42,002 bases of DNA. It comes from Methylobacterium haplocladii. GTDB lineage: Bacteria > Pseudomonadota > Alphaproteobacteria > Rhizobiales > Beijerinckiaceae. Both the position numbers and the translations under genes were made by a program. The stretch spans positions 1 to 42,002 of the forward strand of contig NZ_BJZT01000046.1 in assembly GCF_007992175.1 (NCBI RefSeq), in the 5' to 3' direction. Every line of letters begins with the position of its first letter. Within the stretch, counting starts at the first letter, position 1. Below the pieces are notes generated by a model that was not told where the DNA came from, searched no databases, and saw only the letters and a program-made list of their open reading frames with translations. Positions 1-7,837 of the stretch are shown piece after piece.

Positions 1-131
1 CCGGTCCTCCATTCGGAGAACCAACGACGCCCCGACCAAACCGTGCCACCCGTTATGGGTTCACGACCTAGAACGATGGACCAGGGCATCGCATCCGTCA
101 GCGGAATTCTGGTAGAACTCGACGCTGCGCT
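1..131. other. Left-edge sequence with no recognised gene
   Basis: This stretch lies downstream of the amidase stop codon. I see no coding frame with family similarity, no tRNA-like fold and no hairpin followed by a T-run. Any gene to the left is cut off by the window. Confidence 0.5.
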
Positions 132-887
132 TCAGCCCGTCGGCTGAGCTGCGATCAGGTCCCGCAGGGTGGTGATCGTCGAGGCGTCGGCGACGCCGTC
201 GACCCGTGCTTGCCGGAAATGTCGCTGGAAGGCCGTCACCACGGCGAGCGTCCGGGCGTCGAACAGACCCGTCACCGGCTGATCGTAGCCGTAGAGCGCG
301 AACATCGCCTGCAGGGCCTCGATCGGTTCGCCGCTGTCGCCCTGCGCGAAAAAACGGCCGTCGCGGATCGGGGCCGGCGAGACGCAATGGCCGATGCCTG
401 CTGCTGCGAGGCGATCCCACGGAAAGTTCTCGCCGGGGTCTTCCTTGCGCTCCGGCGCGACGTCGGAATGGGCGAGAACGCGCACTGCGGGAATCGCGTG
501 ACGGTCGAGGATGTCGCGGCACAGCCGCAGGACTGCACCGATCTGCGCCTCGGTATAGGGCGGCAGGCCACCGATATGGCCGGGATGGGCGATCTCGATG
601 CCGATCGAACGGGAGTTGATGTCGCGATCGAGCCCCCAGCAGCCGAGGCCGGCATGCCAAGCGCGCCGGCTCTCCGGCACCAACTGTACGATGCGCCCGT
701 CCTCGAACACGAAGTAATGCGCCGAGACCTGGGCGGCGGCGGTGCAGAGCCGCGCCAGGGCGAGATCGGCGGTCGCCATGCCGGTGTAGTGCAGGATCAG
801 CATGTCCGGCGGCCCGCCGGCGCGCTCGCCATGGTTCGGCGAAGGCGCGACACGCTCGACGAGCCGGCTGTCGGCGAGAAACGTCAC
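132..887 (-). CDS. N-acetylmuramoyl-L-alanine amidase (Amidase_2) with peptidoglycan-binding domain
   Basis: This enzyme should cleave the bond between N-acetylmuramic acid and L-alanine in peptidoglycan or its recycled fragments. The zinc-amidase fold is visible: LHYTG around residue 33 carries the first zinc ligand, RAWHAG follows, and AHSDVAPERKEDPG near residue 160 carries the second His and the Asp/Lys segment. A C-terminal peptidoglycan-binding domain follows (about 185-245, with GLFDARTLAVVTAFQ). No signal peptide is visible, so it may act on recycled muropeptides in the cytoplasm like AmpD, although the binding domain is more like AmiD. The start is a GTG whose GTGA overlaps the stop of the upstream djlA-like gene by 4 bases, which suggests translational coupling. 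Confidence 0.88.
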   Translation of the reverse strand: MTFLADSRLVERVAPSPNHGERAGGPPDMLILHYTGMATADLALARLCTAAAQVSAHYFVFEDGRIVQLVPESRRAWHAGLGCWGLDRDINSRSIGIEIAHPGHIGGLPPYTEAQIGAVLRLCRDILDRHAIPAVRVLAHSDVAPERKEDPGENFPWDRLAAAGIGHCVSPAPIRDGRFFAQGDSGEPIEALQAMFALYGYDQPVTGLFDARTLAVVTAFQRHFRQARVDGVADASTITTLRDLIAAQPTG

Positions 888-1609
888 GTGATGCCTCGCT
901 CCGCCGCGATCCGGTCCCAGGCGGCGTTGATCGCGGCGAGCCGGCGCGTGGCGATGGCGACCGCTTCCGGAGGCAGGCCGCGGGCGATGGCGCGATCGGG
1001 GTGGTTTTCCGCAACGAGCGCCCGGTAGCGCGCTTTCTGCTCGGCGGCGCTCGCCGCGCGCTCGATGCCGAGCACCAGGTACGGGTCGTCGGCGAGGCGG
1101 ACGTGGCGGGCGGCGAGGCGCTCGAAGGCGGCATCGTCCAACCCGAAGATCCGGGCGACGGCGCGTAGGTAGCGCTCCTCGTTCTCGTGGATTGCGCCAT
1201 CGGCCTTGGCGATGTGGAACAGTCCGTCGAGGACATCCTCCAGCAGGGCCGGTTCGTCATGGAACGTGGAAGCGAGCTGCCCCGCGTAGCCTTCGAAGCC
1301 GTCGGTCGTCGCCTTGGCCAGATCGAACAGGCGCTCGACGCCGGCCCGCGCCCCCGGCTCGACCTCAACCACCTGCCCGAAGGCCTCGACCTCGGCCGGC
1401 GTCACCACACCGTCGGACTTCGCCATCTTGGCGGCGAGCGCGACGAGGTCGGTGGTGAAGACCACGTCGCGTGGCGTCGCGCCGAACGGCGCGCCTTCGC
1501 GGTCAACGAGAAAATGCCCGGCCACCGAGCCGGCCAGCGCCCCGATCGGACCGCCGACGAGGGCGCCGAGGCCTGCACCGCCGATCTTGCCCCAGATGCC
1601 GAGGCTCAT
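884..1609 (-). CDS. DjlA-like co-chaperone: TerB-like domain plus C-terminal J domain
   Basis: This is a 241-residue protein built like DjlA. A glycine-rich, probably membrane-inserting N-terminus (GAGLGALVGGPIGALAG, about 10-27) is followed by a helical TerB-like region (about 45-160) and a C-terminal J domain with the diagnostic HPD motif (AENHPDRA) that stimulates the DnaK ATPase. I chose the ATG at 1609 because the N-terminal hydrophobic segment begins right after it; the open frame continues upstream without family similarity. It overlaps the amidase start by 4 bases (GTGA), so the two are probably one operon, a pairing that fits a role at the envelope. The substrate of the chaperone is unknown. 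Confidence 0.85.
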   Translation of the reverse strand: MSLGIWGKIGGAGLGALVGGPIGALAGSVAGHFLVDREGAPFGATPRDVVFTTDLVALAAKMAKSDGVVTPAEVEAFGQVVEVEPGARAGVERLFDLAKATTDGFEGYAGQLASTFHDEPALLEDVLDGLFHIAKADGAIHENEERYLRAVARIFGLDDAAFERLAARHVRLADDPYLVLGIERAASAAEQKARYRALVAENHPDRAIARGLPPEAVAIATRRLAAINAAWDRIAAERGIT

Positions 1610-1823
1610 CGGGAGGGGCTTTCGAGGGCAACGGCGGCGGGCTGTGGACTGAAGAGTCGAGGCAGGGGCATTCGCTGACGGCGCGGTACGGGGCCGGTTG
1701 CTAAAGCCGAATGCCGGTCGGGGCGCAAGCCGAACTGCGGGCCGACGGCTGACGCACATGGAAAAGGCCGGAGCATCCGCTCCGGCCTTCGCTTGGTCCG
1801 ACACCGGTTTGGGGCCGAAGACC
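1610..1823. other. Intergenic region between djlA-like gene and small lipoprotein gene
   Basis: The region holds a terminator hairpin near 1764-1789 and, presumably, the promoter for the djlA-amidase pair. I see no clear -35/-10 pair and no further gene. Confidence 0.4.
1764..1789 (-). terminator. Rho-independent terminator of the small lipoprotein gene
   Basis: A perfect 11-bp stem (1764-1774 with 1779-1789) closes a 4-base loop. Read on the minus strand it ends in a short T-run. It lies 34 bases after the stop of the glycine-zipper lipoprotein gene. Confidence 0.8.
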
Positions 1824-2093
1824 TCAGCGGCAGTACACGTCGCCGTAGGCGTCGCGGTAGGTGCCGTAGGGGCAGCGCGGGGCGGTGGCCGCACCGCCGA
1901 TGGCGCCGGCAGCGCCGCCGATGGCCGCACCCGCGAGCGCGCCGCCGGCCCGGCCCGTGGCCAGACCGCCGACCGCGGCGCCGAGGCCGGCACCGAGGGC
2001 GCCGCCGCCCAGCGCCCGTTCACCCGGGGTGTTGCAGGCGCCGACGGAGAGCGCGAGGGTGCAGGCCAGGATGGCCGCGGTGAGCTTCTTCAT
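1824..2093 (-). CDS. Small glycine-zipper lipoprotein
   Basis: This is an 89-residue envelope protein. The N-terminus (MKKLTAAILACTLALS) is a lipoprotein signal peptide and VGAC forms a lipobox with Cys20 as the lipidated residue. Residues 28-70 are a glycine zipper (repeats such as GALGAGLGAAVGG), typical of small outer-membrane-associated lipoproteins. The C-terminus has a short Tyr/Asp segment with two Cys (RCPYGTYRDAYGDVYCR) that could form a disulfide. The ATG at 2093 is chosen because it gives the complete signal peptide. It stands alone, with its own terminator. Its role is unknown; related glycine-zipper proteins are often called structural or stress-induced envelope proteins. Confidence 0.8.
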   Translation of the reverse strand: MKKLTAAILACTLALSVGACNTPGERALGGGALGAGLGAAVGGLATGRAGGALAGAAIGGAAGAIGGAATAPRCPYGTYRDAYGDVYCR

Positions 2094-2296
2094 GGTCGTA
2101 CGACTCCCTTGTGCATCGGCCCGCCCGGCGTTTTCGCCGTGGCGCGCCCAGAGACCGTCACCGGCCTTCTGCAGAGGCAGGTCACGCGATACGGTCAAGA
2201 TTGGGGCGGCGGCCGCGCGGGGCATGACATTTCTCGACCGAGCCGCCATCTGAAGCGCAAGCTGTTGCGCAAACACACCGAAATCTCGAGGTCCCG
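2094..2296. other. Divergent promoter region, lipoprotein gene / ureE
   Basis: About 200 bases separate two genes that point away from each other, so both promoters should lie here. I could not identify convincing sigma-70 boxes. A GAGG ribosome-binding sequence sits just before the ureE ATG. Confidence 0.35.
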
Positions 2297-2881
2297 ATGT
2301 CGAAAGCCACCCTGATCGTCCGCAAGGCCGCCGTCCGCCCCGAGCAGATCGTGGACACCGTGATCCTCGACCACGCCGCGCGGAATGTCGCCACGGGCTC
2401 GCTCACGGCATCGGGCGGAACCGCGTTCGAACTCAGCCTGCAGAAGGCCGGACAGGTCGAGGACGGCGACGCCTTCCGCCTCGACGACGGCCGCCTCGTC
2501 GCGGTGAAGGCGGCGGACGAGGCGCTGCTCGAAGTGCGCGCCGAAAATCCGGCGCGGCTGGTTCGCCTCGCCTGGCAACTCGGCGGCAGTCACGTCCCGG
2601 CAGAGGTCGGTGCCGACGTGCTCTATGTGCCGGCCAGCGCGGCAGAGCTGGTGCGCGGCGCCGGCTGCGCGGCAAGCCCCGTGACCCGTGCCTTCAAACC
2701 CGAGAAAGCGGCGCACGATCACAGCACCTGCGGGCACGACCACAGCCACGATCACGACCATTCCCACGATAATGCGCATGGCCATTCCCATGACCACGCC
2801 GAGCATGGGCATGGCCACGAAGCTTCTCGCCACGAGCACCACGACCACGGGCACGCCGCCCATCACCATCACGACCACTGA
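2297..2881 (+). CDS. ureE: Urease accessory protein UreE with a long His-rich tail
   Basis: UreE delivers nickel to apo-urease. The N-terminal domain (about 1-70) and the central metallochaperone domain are recognisable; the family signature appears as RLAWQLGGSHVPAEV near residues 90-104, which keeps the metal-binding His of the usual GNRH motif. The C-terminal tail (about residues 139-194) is exceptionally His-rich, with about 25 His in some 56 residues, many as HDH or HGH, and can be expected to bind several Ni or Zn ions. No other urease gene (ureA-D, F, G) is in the window, so this copy stands apart from its partners. A convergent methyltransferase gene follows 19 bases later. Confidence 0.88.
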   Translation: MSKATLIVRKAAVRPEQIVDTVILDHAARNVATGSLTASGGTAFELSLQKAGQVEDGDAFRLDDGRLVAVKAADEALLEVRAENPARLVRLAWQLGGSHVPAEVGADVLYVPASAAELVRGAGCAASPVTRAFKPEKAAHDHSTCGHDHSHDHDHSHDNAHGHSHDHAEHGHGHEASRHEHHDHGHAAHHHHDH

Positions 2882-2900
2882 GGCGCGATAGGCGCGCGTT

Positions 2901-3599
2901 TCAGCCCGCGTCTTCAACCCGCGTTGCGATCCATAGAACGTGCCGGCGCCCGTCGGTGACGTTGGAGCGGATCCGGATCTCCTCGACCGAAAAGCCGGTG
3001 CGGCGCAGCCGTGCCTTGAACTTGCGGTCCGGGTGCCCGGACCACACCGCGAGGATACCGCCGGGGCGGAGCGCCCAGCGGGCACGTTTGAGACCCCAGG
3101 CATCGTAGAGCCGGTCGTTCGCCCGCCGGGTCGCGCCCTCCGGGCCATTGTCGACGTCGAGCAGGATGGCGTCGTAGGCGGCGGGCGCGGCCTGGATCGA
3201 CCGGTTGACGTCCTCGACGCGAATCGCGACGCGCGGGTCGTCGAGGCTGCCGGCAAAGAGGTGCGAGAGTGGCCCGCGCGCCCAGGCTGCCACCGACGGC
3301 ACCAGCTCGGAGACGACGACGCTCGCCTCCGGCCCGAGTCCGTCGAGCGCCGCGCCGAGGGTGAAGCCCATGCCGAGCCCGCCAATCAGCATGCGAGCCG
3401 TGGGCCGGTCGCGCAGCCGCTCGCAGGCGATCGTCGCCAGAGCCTTCTCCGAGGCGCAGAACAGGTCGCTCATCAGCTCGCACGTCCCGACCATGATGGT
3501 GAAGCCGTCGCTGCGGCGCATCAGCCGCATGGTGTCCGGCGTGCCCGGCACGGCGCCGACGTCGATTTCGGTCCAGGCGGTCGTGTCGGGCATGGGCAT
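2901..3599 (-). CDS. Spermidine-synthase-like SAM-binding protein
   Basis: This 232-residue protein has a Rossmann methyltransferase fold like polyamine aminopropyltransferases. The SAM-binding glycine motif is GGLGMGFT (73-80), followed by an acidic strand end (VVVSELVP) and a DDPRV...EDV segment; the post-motif ILLDVDNGP replaces the catalytic Asp region of true spermidine synthases. The family includes many uncharacterised class I methyltransferases, so aminopropyl transfer should not be assumed. Two closely spaced ATG codons (3599 and 3593) are possible starts. The gene converges with ureE. Confidence 0.7.
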   Translation of the reverse strand: MPMPDTTAWTEIDVGAVPGTPDTMRLMRRSDGFTIMVGTCELMSDLFCASEKALATIACERLRDRPTARMLIGGLGMGFTLGAALDGLGPEASVVVSELVPSVAAWARGPLSHLFAGSLDDPRVAIRVEDVNRSIQAAPAAYDAILLDVDNGPEGATRRANDRLYDAWGLKRARWALRPGGILAVWSGHPDRKFKARLRRTGFSVEEIRIRSNVTDGRRHVLWIATRVEDAG

Positions 3600-3798
3600 T
3601 TCGGGTGGGAGGGCAGGCTTGGCCGGCCGGTGACTAGCAGACCCGAGGCGCTCCGGGGTAGGCGGCGACGGCGGGCGGCGCTATGGAGGCGCCCGAAGCG
3701 AGGCTCGGCTCGGCCCGGTCCCTCGGTCAATCAGGACGTCCCAGCGTCGCCGGCCCGGAGTCGTGGCCGCGACCGATCGCACGAGTCACACCCCCACC

Positions 3799-4053
3799 AT
3801 GGCCAAGCGCGTGAAGTCGAAGCCGCAGGAGCGCGGGTTCGTTCTGTTCGATGTCGTCTTCGAGGACGGCAGCCTCGCCTCCAACCGGCGCATCCCGATG
3901 GAAATCCTTGGCGGCCTCGACGGAGACGAGCCGGCACGGACGATGATCGAGGAGCAGGAAGCCGAGATCGCCGAGAAGGCCGGCCGCCCGCCGCGCGTGA
4001 TCCAGAACCTCAGCCGCACCCCGGCCCGCGAGCGCGAGCCGAAGCCGGTCTGA
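3799..4053 (+). CDS. Small charged protein of unknown function
   Basis: This is an 84-residue hydrophilic protein that I do not recognise. It starts with a basic stretch (MAKRVKSKPQER), continues with a beta-like segment (GFVLFDVVFEDGS), and has an acidic helix (EEQEAEIAEKAG) followed by a basic Pro/Arg tail. There is no signal peptide or membrane segment, so it is probably cytoplasmic. The ATG at 3799 fits the start of the conserved-looking part; a GTG at 3763 with a nearby GGAG would add 12 residues. A good terminator follows within 30 bases, which supports it as a real, single-gene transcript. Confidence 0.6.
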   Translation: MAKRVKSKPQERGFVLFDVVFEDGSLASNRRIPMEILGGLDGDEPARTMIEEQEAEIAEKAGRPPRVIQNLSRTPAREREPKPV

Positions 4054-4078
4054 TCCGGACCACGGCCCCGAGAGGTGT

Positions 4079-4101
4079 CGCGGTCTACGTAACCGCGTTT
4101 T
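4079..4101 (+). terminator. Rho-independent terminator after the small charged protein gene
   Basis: A 6-bp GC-rich stem (4079-4084 with 4092-4097) whose loop contains the palindrome TACGTA is followed by TTTT. It lies 26 bases after the stop codon. Confidence 0.7.
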
Positions 4102-4181
4102 GCAGGCGTGGCCGCGAAGTCCCTTATCGCGGCCTATGGGTTGTGGTTCAGCTTTCCGAACCGGTGCGAAGACGGAGGCTC

Positions 4182-5120
4182 CTATCCCAGAGCCTCGCGG
4201 AACGCGCGCAGGTTGGCGCGCATCATCGCGATGTAGTCCGGGGCAGGTCCGTCGGCCCCACTCAGCGCATCGGAGAAGACCTTGCCGCCGAGCTTGGCCC
4301 CGCTCTCGCGGGCGATCTGTTGCATCAGTCGCGGGTCGGCGATGGATTCCAGGAAGACCGCCGGGATCTTCTGCTGGCGGATCTGCCGGATGATGCGGGC
4401 GACGTCCTTCGGGCCGGCCTCGCTCTCGGTCGAGACGCCCTGGGGCGCGATGAAGCGCAGGCCGTAGGCATCGGTGTAGTAGCCGAAGGAATCGTGATTC
4501 GTGATGATGCGGCGGCGCGCCTCGGGAATGCCGCGGATGGTCTCGCGGATCTCGGCATCGAGCGCATCGAGTTTTTCACAATAGGCCCGGGCGTTCTCCG
4601 CGTAGAGCGCGGTATGGGTGCCGTCGATCCGTGAAAGCCCGTCGCGGATCGCAGCGACGTAGAGCTTGGCGTTGGCGACGCTCTGCCAGGCATGGGGGTC
4701 GGCGTGATCGTCGGTCGCGCCATGGTCGTGACCGTGATCGTCATGGTCGCGCGAGCCGGCGATGGTCTTGGCGTCCTGCGATGCGACGACGACCGGGGCT
4801 CTGGTGCCGGAAGCCCGGATCAGGCGTTCGATCCAGCCCTCGAAGCCGAGGCCGTTGACGAACACGATGTCGGCACCGGCGAGCTGCCGAGCATCCTCGG
4901 GAGCCGGGCTGAAGCTGTGGGCGTCCGCATCTGGCCCGACGAGGCTGGTCACCGCGACCCGCTCGCCGCCGACCTGACGCACGAGATCGCCGAGGATCGA
5001 GAAGGTCGCCACCGCCTTGATCCGGCCCTCGGCCGAGGCGGCAACCGGCGTCAGCACGGCCAGCAGCACGGCCAGCCCGATGGCCGTCCACCGAATTCCG
5101 CTTGGTCCGCTGCGCGTCAT
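4182..5120 (-). CDS. znuA: ZnuA-type periplasmic zinc-binding protein
   Basis: This cluster A-I metal-binding protein should capture Zn2+ in the periplasm for an ABC importer. It has a signal peptide (cleavage likely after VAASA) and the usual ligands: His68 in DADAHSFSP, His143 in DPHAWQ, His209 in TNHDSFGYY and Asp284 in SDAL. Between the first two ligands lies a His/Asp-rich loop (RDHDDHGHDHG, about 125-140), typical of zinc rather than manganese binders. I chose the ATG at 5120; a GTG at 5129 is possible. No ATPase or permease gene is adjacent, so it must work with a transporter encoded elsewhere. Upstream is a Fur/Zur-like operator, suggesting derepression by zinc limitation. Manganese cannot be fully excluded. 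Confidence 0.86.
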   Translation of the reverse strand: MTRSGPSGIRWTAIGLAVLLAVLTPVAASAEGRIKAVATFSILGDLVRQVGGERVAVTSLVGPDADAHSFSPAPEDARQLAGADIVFVNGLGFEGWIERLIRASGTRAPVVVASQDAKTIAGSRDHDDHGHDHGATDDHADPHAWQSVANAKLYVAAIRDGLSRIDGTHTALYAENARAYCEKLDALDAEIRETIRGIPEARRRIITNHDSFGYYTDAYGLRFIAPQGVSTESEAGPKDVARIIRQIRQQKIPAVFLESIADPRLMQQIARESGAKLGGKVFSDALSGADGPAPDYIAMMRANLRAFREALG

Positions 5121-5150
5121 GTCCCTCACCCGTCATTCGATCTGAGAGCG

Positions 5151-5179
5151 GACATAATGTAACATTATCACACTGCCAA
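5151..5179 (-). promoter_or_regulatory. znuA promoter with overlapping Zur/Fur-family operator
   Basis: A perfect 7-1-7 palindrome, ATAATGT-A-ACATTAT, occupies 5154-5168. On the minus strand a -35-like TTGGCA (5179-5174) and a -10-like TATGTC (5156-5151) are 17 bases apart, so the palindrome fills the spacer and overlaps the -10. This is where a repressor would block transcription. The shape fits Fur-family operators, and the downstream gene points to Zur; that assignment is inference. Confidence 0.6.
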
Positions 5180-5297
5180 TCCCGATCGACGAAGCGATCA
5201 TGGAGAAGGCGCAAGCCGCCGGACACATGCCGGATACACGCGTCTGTGCATTCTGGAGCCATGGGTTGAATCCCTTCTCCTGACACGAGGTGCCGTC

Positions 5298-5834
5298 ATG
5301 TCGAGACGTGTGATCGTAGCGGTTCTGCTGGCGGGCCTCGCCGGCGCCGGAGCCGTGGCTTCCGTGGGGGCCGGGGAGCGGCACGGCTGGGGTGGTCCGG
5401 GCCACGGGCACGGCCGCTGGAGCGCGCTCTCGCCGGAGGATCGCGAGGCCTTCGCCGACGCCCGCATCGCCGCGCTCCATGCAGGCATGAAGCTCACCCC
5501 CGACCAGGACAAGCTCTGGCCCCCGGTCGAGCTCGCGATCCGCGACCTCGCCAAGCAGCGCGAGGCCCGGATGCAGGCACGCCGCGCGCGCGGCGCGGCG
5601 ACCGAGGACGCTCCAACCCGCCTGCGCAACATGGCGGATGCCGCCACCGCCCGCGGCGAGGCCCTGCGAAAGCTCGCCGATGCCACGGCGCCGCTCTACG
5701 CTACCCTCGACGAGGGCCAGAAACGCCGCGCCGCCATCCTCGCCCGGCCGATGCGTCCGCATGGCGGCGGCTGGCGCCACGGCAGGGGCGAGCACGACGG
5801 TCCCGGGGGGCCGGGCGGCAAAGACGACGACTGA
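5298..5834 (+). CDS. Spy/CpxP-like periplasmic LTXXQ-family protein
   Basis: This 178-residue protein has an N-terminal signal peptide (MSRRVIVAVLLAGLAGAGAVAS), a short Gly/His-rich segment (HGWGGPGHGHGRW), then a helical domain with the family motif LTPDQ (about 66-70) and a second LDEGQ (about 137-141). Spy and CpxP are ATP-independent periplasmic chaperones or stress sensors with two such LTXXQ motifs. The C-terminus is a flexible Gly/His/Asp tail that may bind metal. It is transcribed away from znuA, and a GAGGT ribosome-binding sequence precedes the ATG. A link to metal stress is suggested by its neighbour and its His content but not shown. Confidence 0.75.
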   Translation: MSRRVIVAVLLAGLAGAGAVASVGAGERHGWGGPGHGHGRWSALSPEDREAFADARIAALHAGMKLTPDQDKLWPPVELAIRDLAKQREARMQARRARGAATEDAPTRLRNMADAATARGEALRKLADATAPLYATLDEGQKRRAAILARPMRPHGGGWRHGRGEHDGPGGPGGKDDD

Positions 5835-5931
5835 TCGCCTCCGGTTTCGCTTGATCCCGCAGGACGGCGGTTGCACACACCGCTAGCCCTTCCTCCCTTG
5901 GGGGCGGATCGACGGAAGATTTTTGACCGGC

Positions 5932-7707
5932 ATGGCGCGGCGCCCGCTCCTGAGGGGCGACACCCTCCCTCTCCTCGGACGGCTTTGGCGCGAGTGGCTC
6001 TCGCCGCACCGGGCGACGCTCGCCGTCGTGCTCGTGCTGATCGCGATCGTCGGTGCGGCGACCGGCCTCTACCCTGCGCTGATCAAGGCGGCCTTCGACG
6101 CCTTCGACGCCAAAGACCAGCGCGCGCTGGCTTACGGGCCGATCGTCGTCATCGTGGTGACCTCCGTGCGCGGCTTCGCACTGTTCGGCCAGACCGTGCT
6201 GACGAATCGGGTGGTCACGCGGGTCGAGGCCGACATGCAGGGGGCGCTCTACGCCCACCTGATCGAGGCCGACATGGCCCAGTTGGGCCGTGAGAGCGCC
6301 GCTTCGTTCACGCAGCGCTTCACCACGGATTTCGCCTTCATCAAGGAGGCGCTGACCCGCATCTCCACGGTGCTCCTGCGCGACATCGCGATGCTGATCG
6401 CGCTGGTGATGGCACTGGTCTGGATGGACCCGATCCTGACGCTGGTCGCCGGCATCACCGTGCCCTTCGTCGCCGGGCCGATCGGGCGCGTCGGCAAGCG
6501 GCTGCGTCAGGTCTCCACCAACACGCAGGAGCAGATGGGGCAGATGGCGAGCCTGATCAGCGAGAGCCTGCAGGGCGCGCGCATTGCCAAGACCTATTCG
6601 CTGGAGAGCTACCTCAAGGGCCGCGCCGATCAGGCGCTGGACGACGTCCGCCGCCTCAAGATGAAAGCCGCCAACGCCCGCGGCCGGTTGGACCCGTTGC
6701 TCGAGATCGGCGGCGGCTTCGCCGTCGCGGCCGTGCTGGTGATCGTCGGGCAGCGCGTGATGTCGGGCGAGAAGACCGTCGGCGATTTTACCGGCTACGT
6801 CGCCGCGCTGCTGCTCGCCGCACAGCCCGCCCGGGCGCTCGGCACCCTCAACGCCATCCTGCAGGAGGCGGCCGCCGCCCTGACCCGCTACTTCGCGCTG
6901 CTCGACGAGCGCCCGACCATCCGAGAGGCGGCGGATGCCGTGCCGCTGTGCGTCACGAAGGGCGAGATCAGGTTCGAAGCCCTGCGCTTCCGCTACCGCG
7001 ACGACGCGCCGGCCCTCGAGGGCATCGATCTGACGGTGCGTGCGGGCGCAACCACGGCGCTCGTCGGCCGCTCGGGGTCCGGAAAATCCTCGCTGCTCAA
7101 CCTCCTGCCGCGGCTCTACGACGTCACCGAAGGCCGTGTGCTCATCGACGGCCAGGACATCCGCGGCGTGACCATCGCCTCGCTGCGCGCCGCCGTCTCC
7201 GTGGTCTCCCAGGAAGTCGTGCTGTTCGACGACACGGTTGCCGCCAATATCGGCTTCGGCCGGCCGGGGGCGAGCCGGGCCGAGATCGAAGCCGCGGCCG
7301 AGGCCGCTGCCGCGCACGGCTTCGTTTCCCGCCTCGCGGAGGGCTACGATTTTCGCGTGGGTCCAACGGGCGGACGGCTCTCGGGGGGCGAGCGCCAGCG
7401 CATCTCGCTGGCCCGCGCTTTTCTCAAGGACGCACCCATCCTGCTCCTCGACGAGGCGACCAGCGCCCTCGATTCCGAGTCCGAGCAGCTCGTGCAGGAG
7501 GCGCTGGTGCGGCTCATGCGCGGCCGTACCACGCTGGTCATCGCCCACCGCCTCTCCACCGTGCGCGACGCCGGGATGATCGCTGTGATGGAGGCCGGCC
7601 GGATCATCGAGACGGGCACGCACGAGGCGCTGGTCGCCTCCGGCGGGGCCTATGCGCGGCTGCACCGTCTGCAATTGTCGGACGAGCCGGCGCCGGCTCC
7701 GGTTTGA
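5932..7707 (+). CDS. ABC exporter, fused membrane and ATPase domains (MsbA/multidrug type)
   Basis: This is a half-size exporter that acts as a homodimer in the inner membrane. Residues about 25-310 form the six-helix transmembrane domain, and the nucleotide-binding domain follows with Walker A GRSGSGKSS (about 380), a Q-loop (VVSQEVVLFDD), signature LSGGERQRISLARA, Walker B ILLLDEATSALD and H-loop VIAHRLST. The closest known architecture is MsbA, the lipid A flippase, but multidrug exporters look the same, so the substrate is open. The ATG at 5932 is chosen; a TTG at 5923 is also possible and has a better-spaced GGAAG. It stands alone between an LTXXQ protein and aldose epimerase. Confidence 0.85.
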   Translation: MARRPLLRGDTLPLLGRLWREWLSPHRATLAVVLVLIAIVGAATGLYPALIKAAFDAFDAKDQRALAYGPIVVIVVTSVRGFALFGQTVLTNRVVTRVEADMQGALYAHLIEADMAQLGRESAASFTQRFTTDFAFIKEALTRISTVLLRDIAMLIALVMALVWMDPILTLVAGITVPFVAGPIGRVGKRLRQVSTNTQEQMGQMASLISESLQGARIAKTYSLESYLKGRADQALDDVRRLKMKAANARGRLDPLLEIGGGFAVAAVLVIVGQRVMSGEKTVGDFTGYVAALLLAAQPARALGTLNAILQEAAAALTRYFALLDERPTIREAADAVPLCVTKGEIRFEALRFRYRDDAPALEGIDLTVRAGATTALVGRSGSGKSSLLNLLPRLYDVTEGRVLIDGQDIRGVTIASLRAAVSVVSQEVVLFDDTVAANIGFGRPGASRAEIEAAAEAAAAHGFVSRLAEGYDFRVGPTGGRLSGGERQRISLARAFLKDAPILLLDEATSALDSESEQLVQEALVRLMRGRTTLVIAHRLSTVRDAGMIAVMEAGRIIETGTHEALVASGGAYARLHRLQLSDEPAPAPV

Positions 7708-7837
7708 GTTTCGGGACGTCCCACCACTCCGCTCGCGCGGATCGCCGTGGCGTCATCCCGGCCCCCATGGACGAAACCGGACCGAGCACAATCTGTCTCT
7801 CCGCAGGCGTCGTCGCCGCGTAAGCCGAGAGACACCG

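Noticed and set aside
5701..7674. A 657-codon open frame antisense to the ABC exporter
   Set aside because: It is a reverse-frame artefact of high GC; the plus strand has all ABC motifs.
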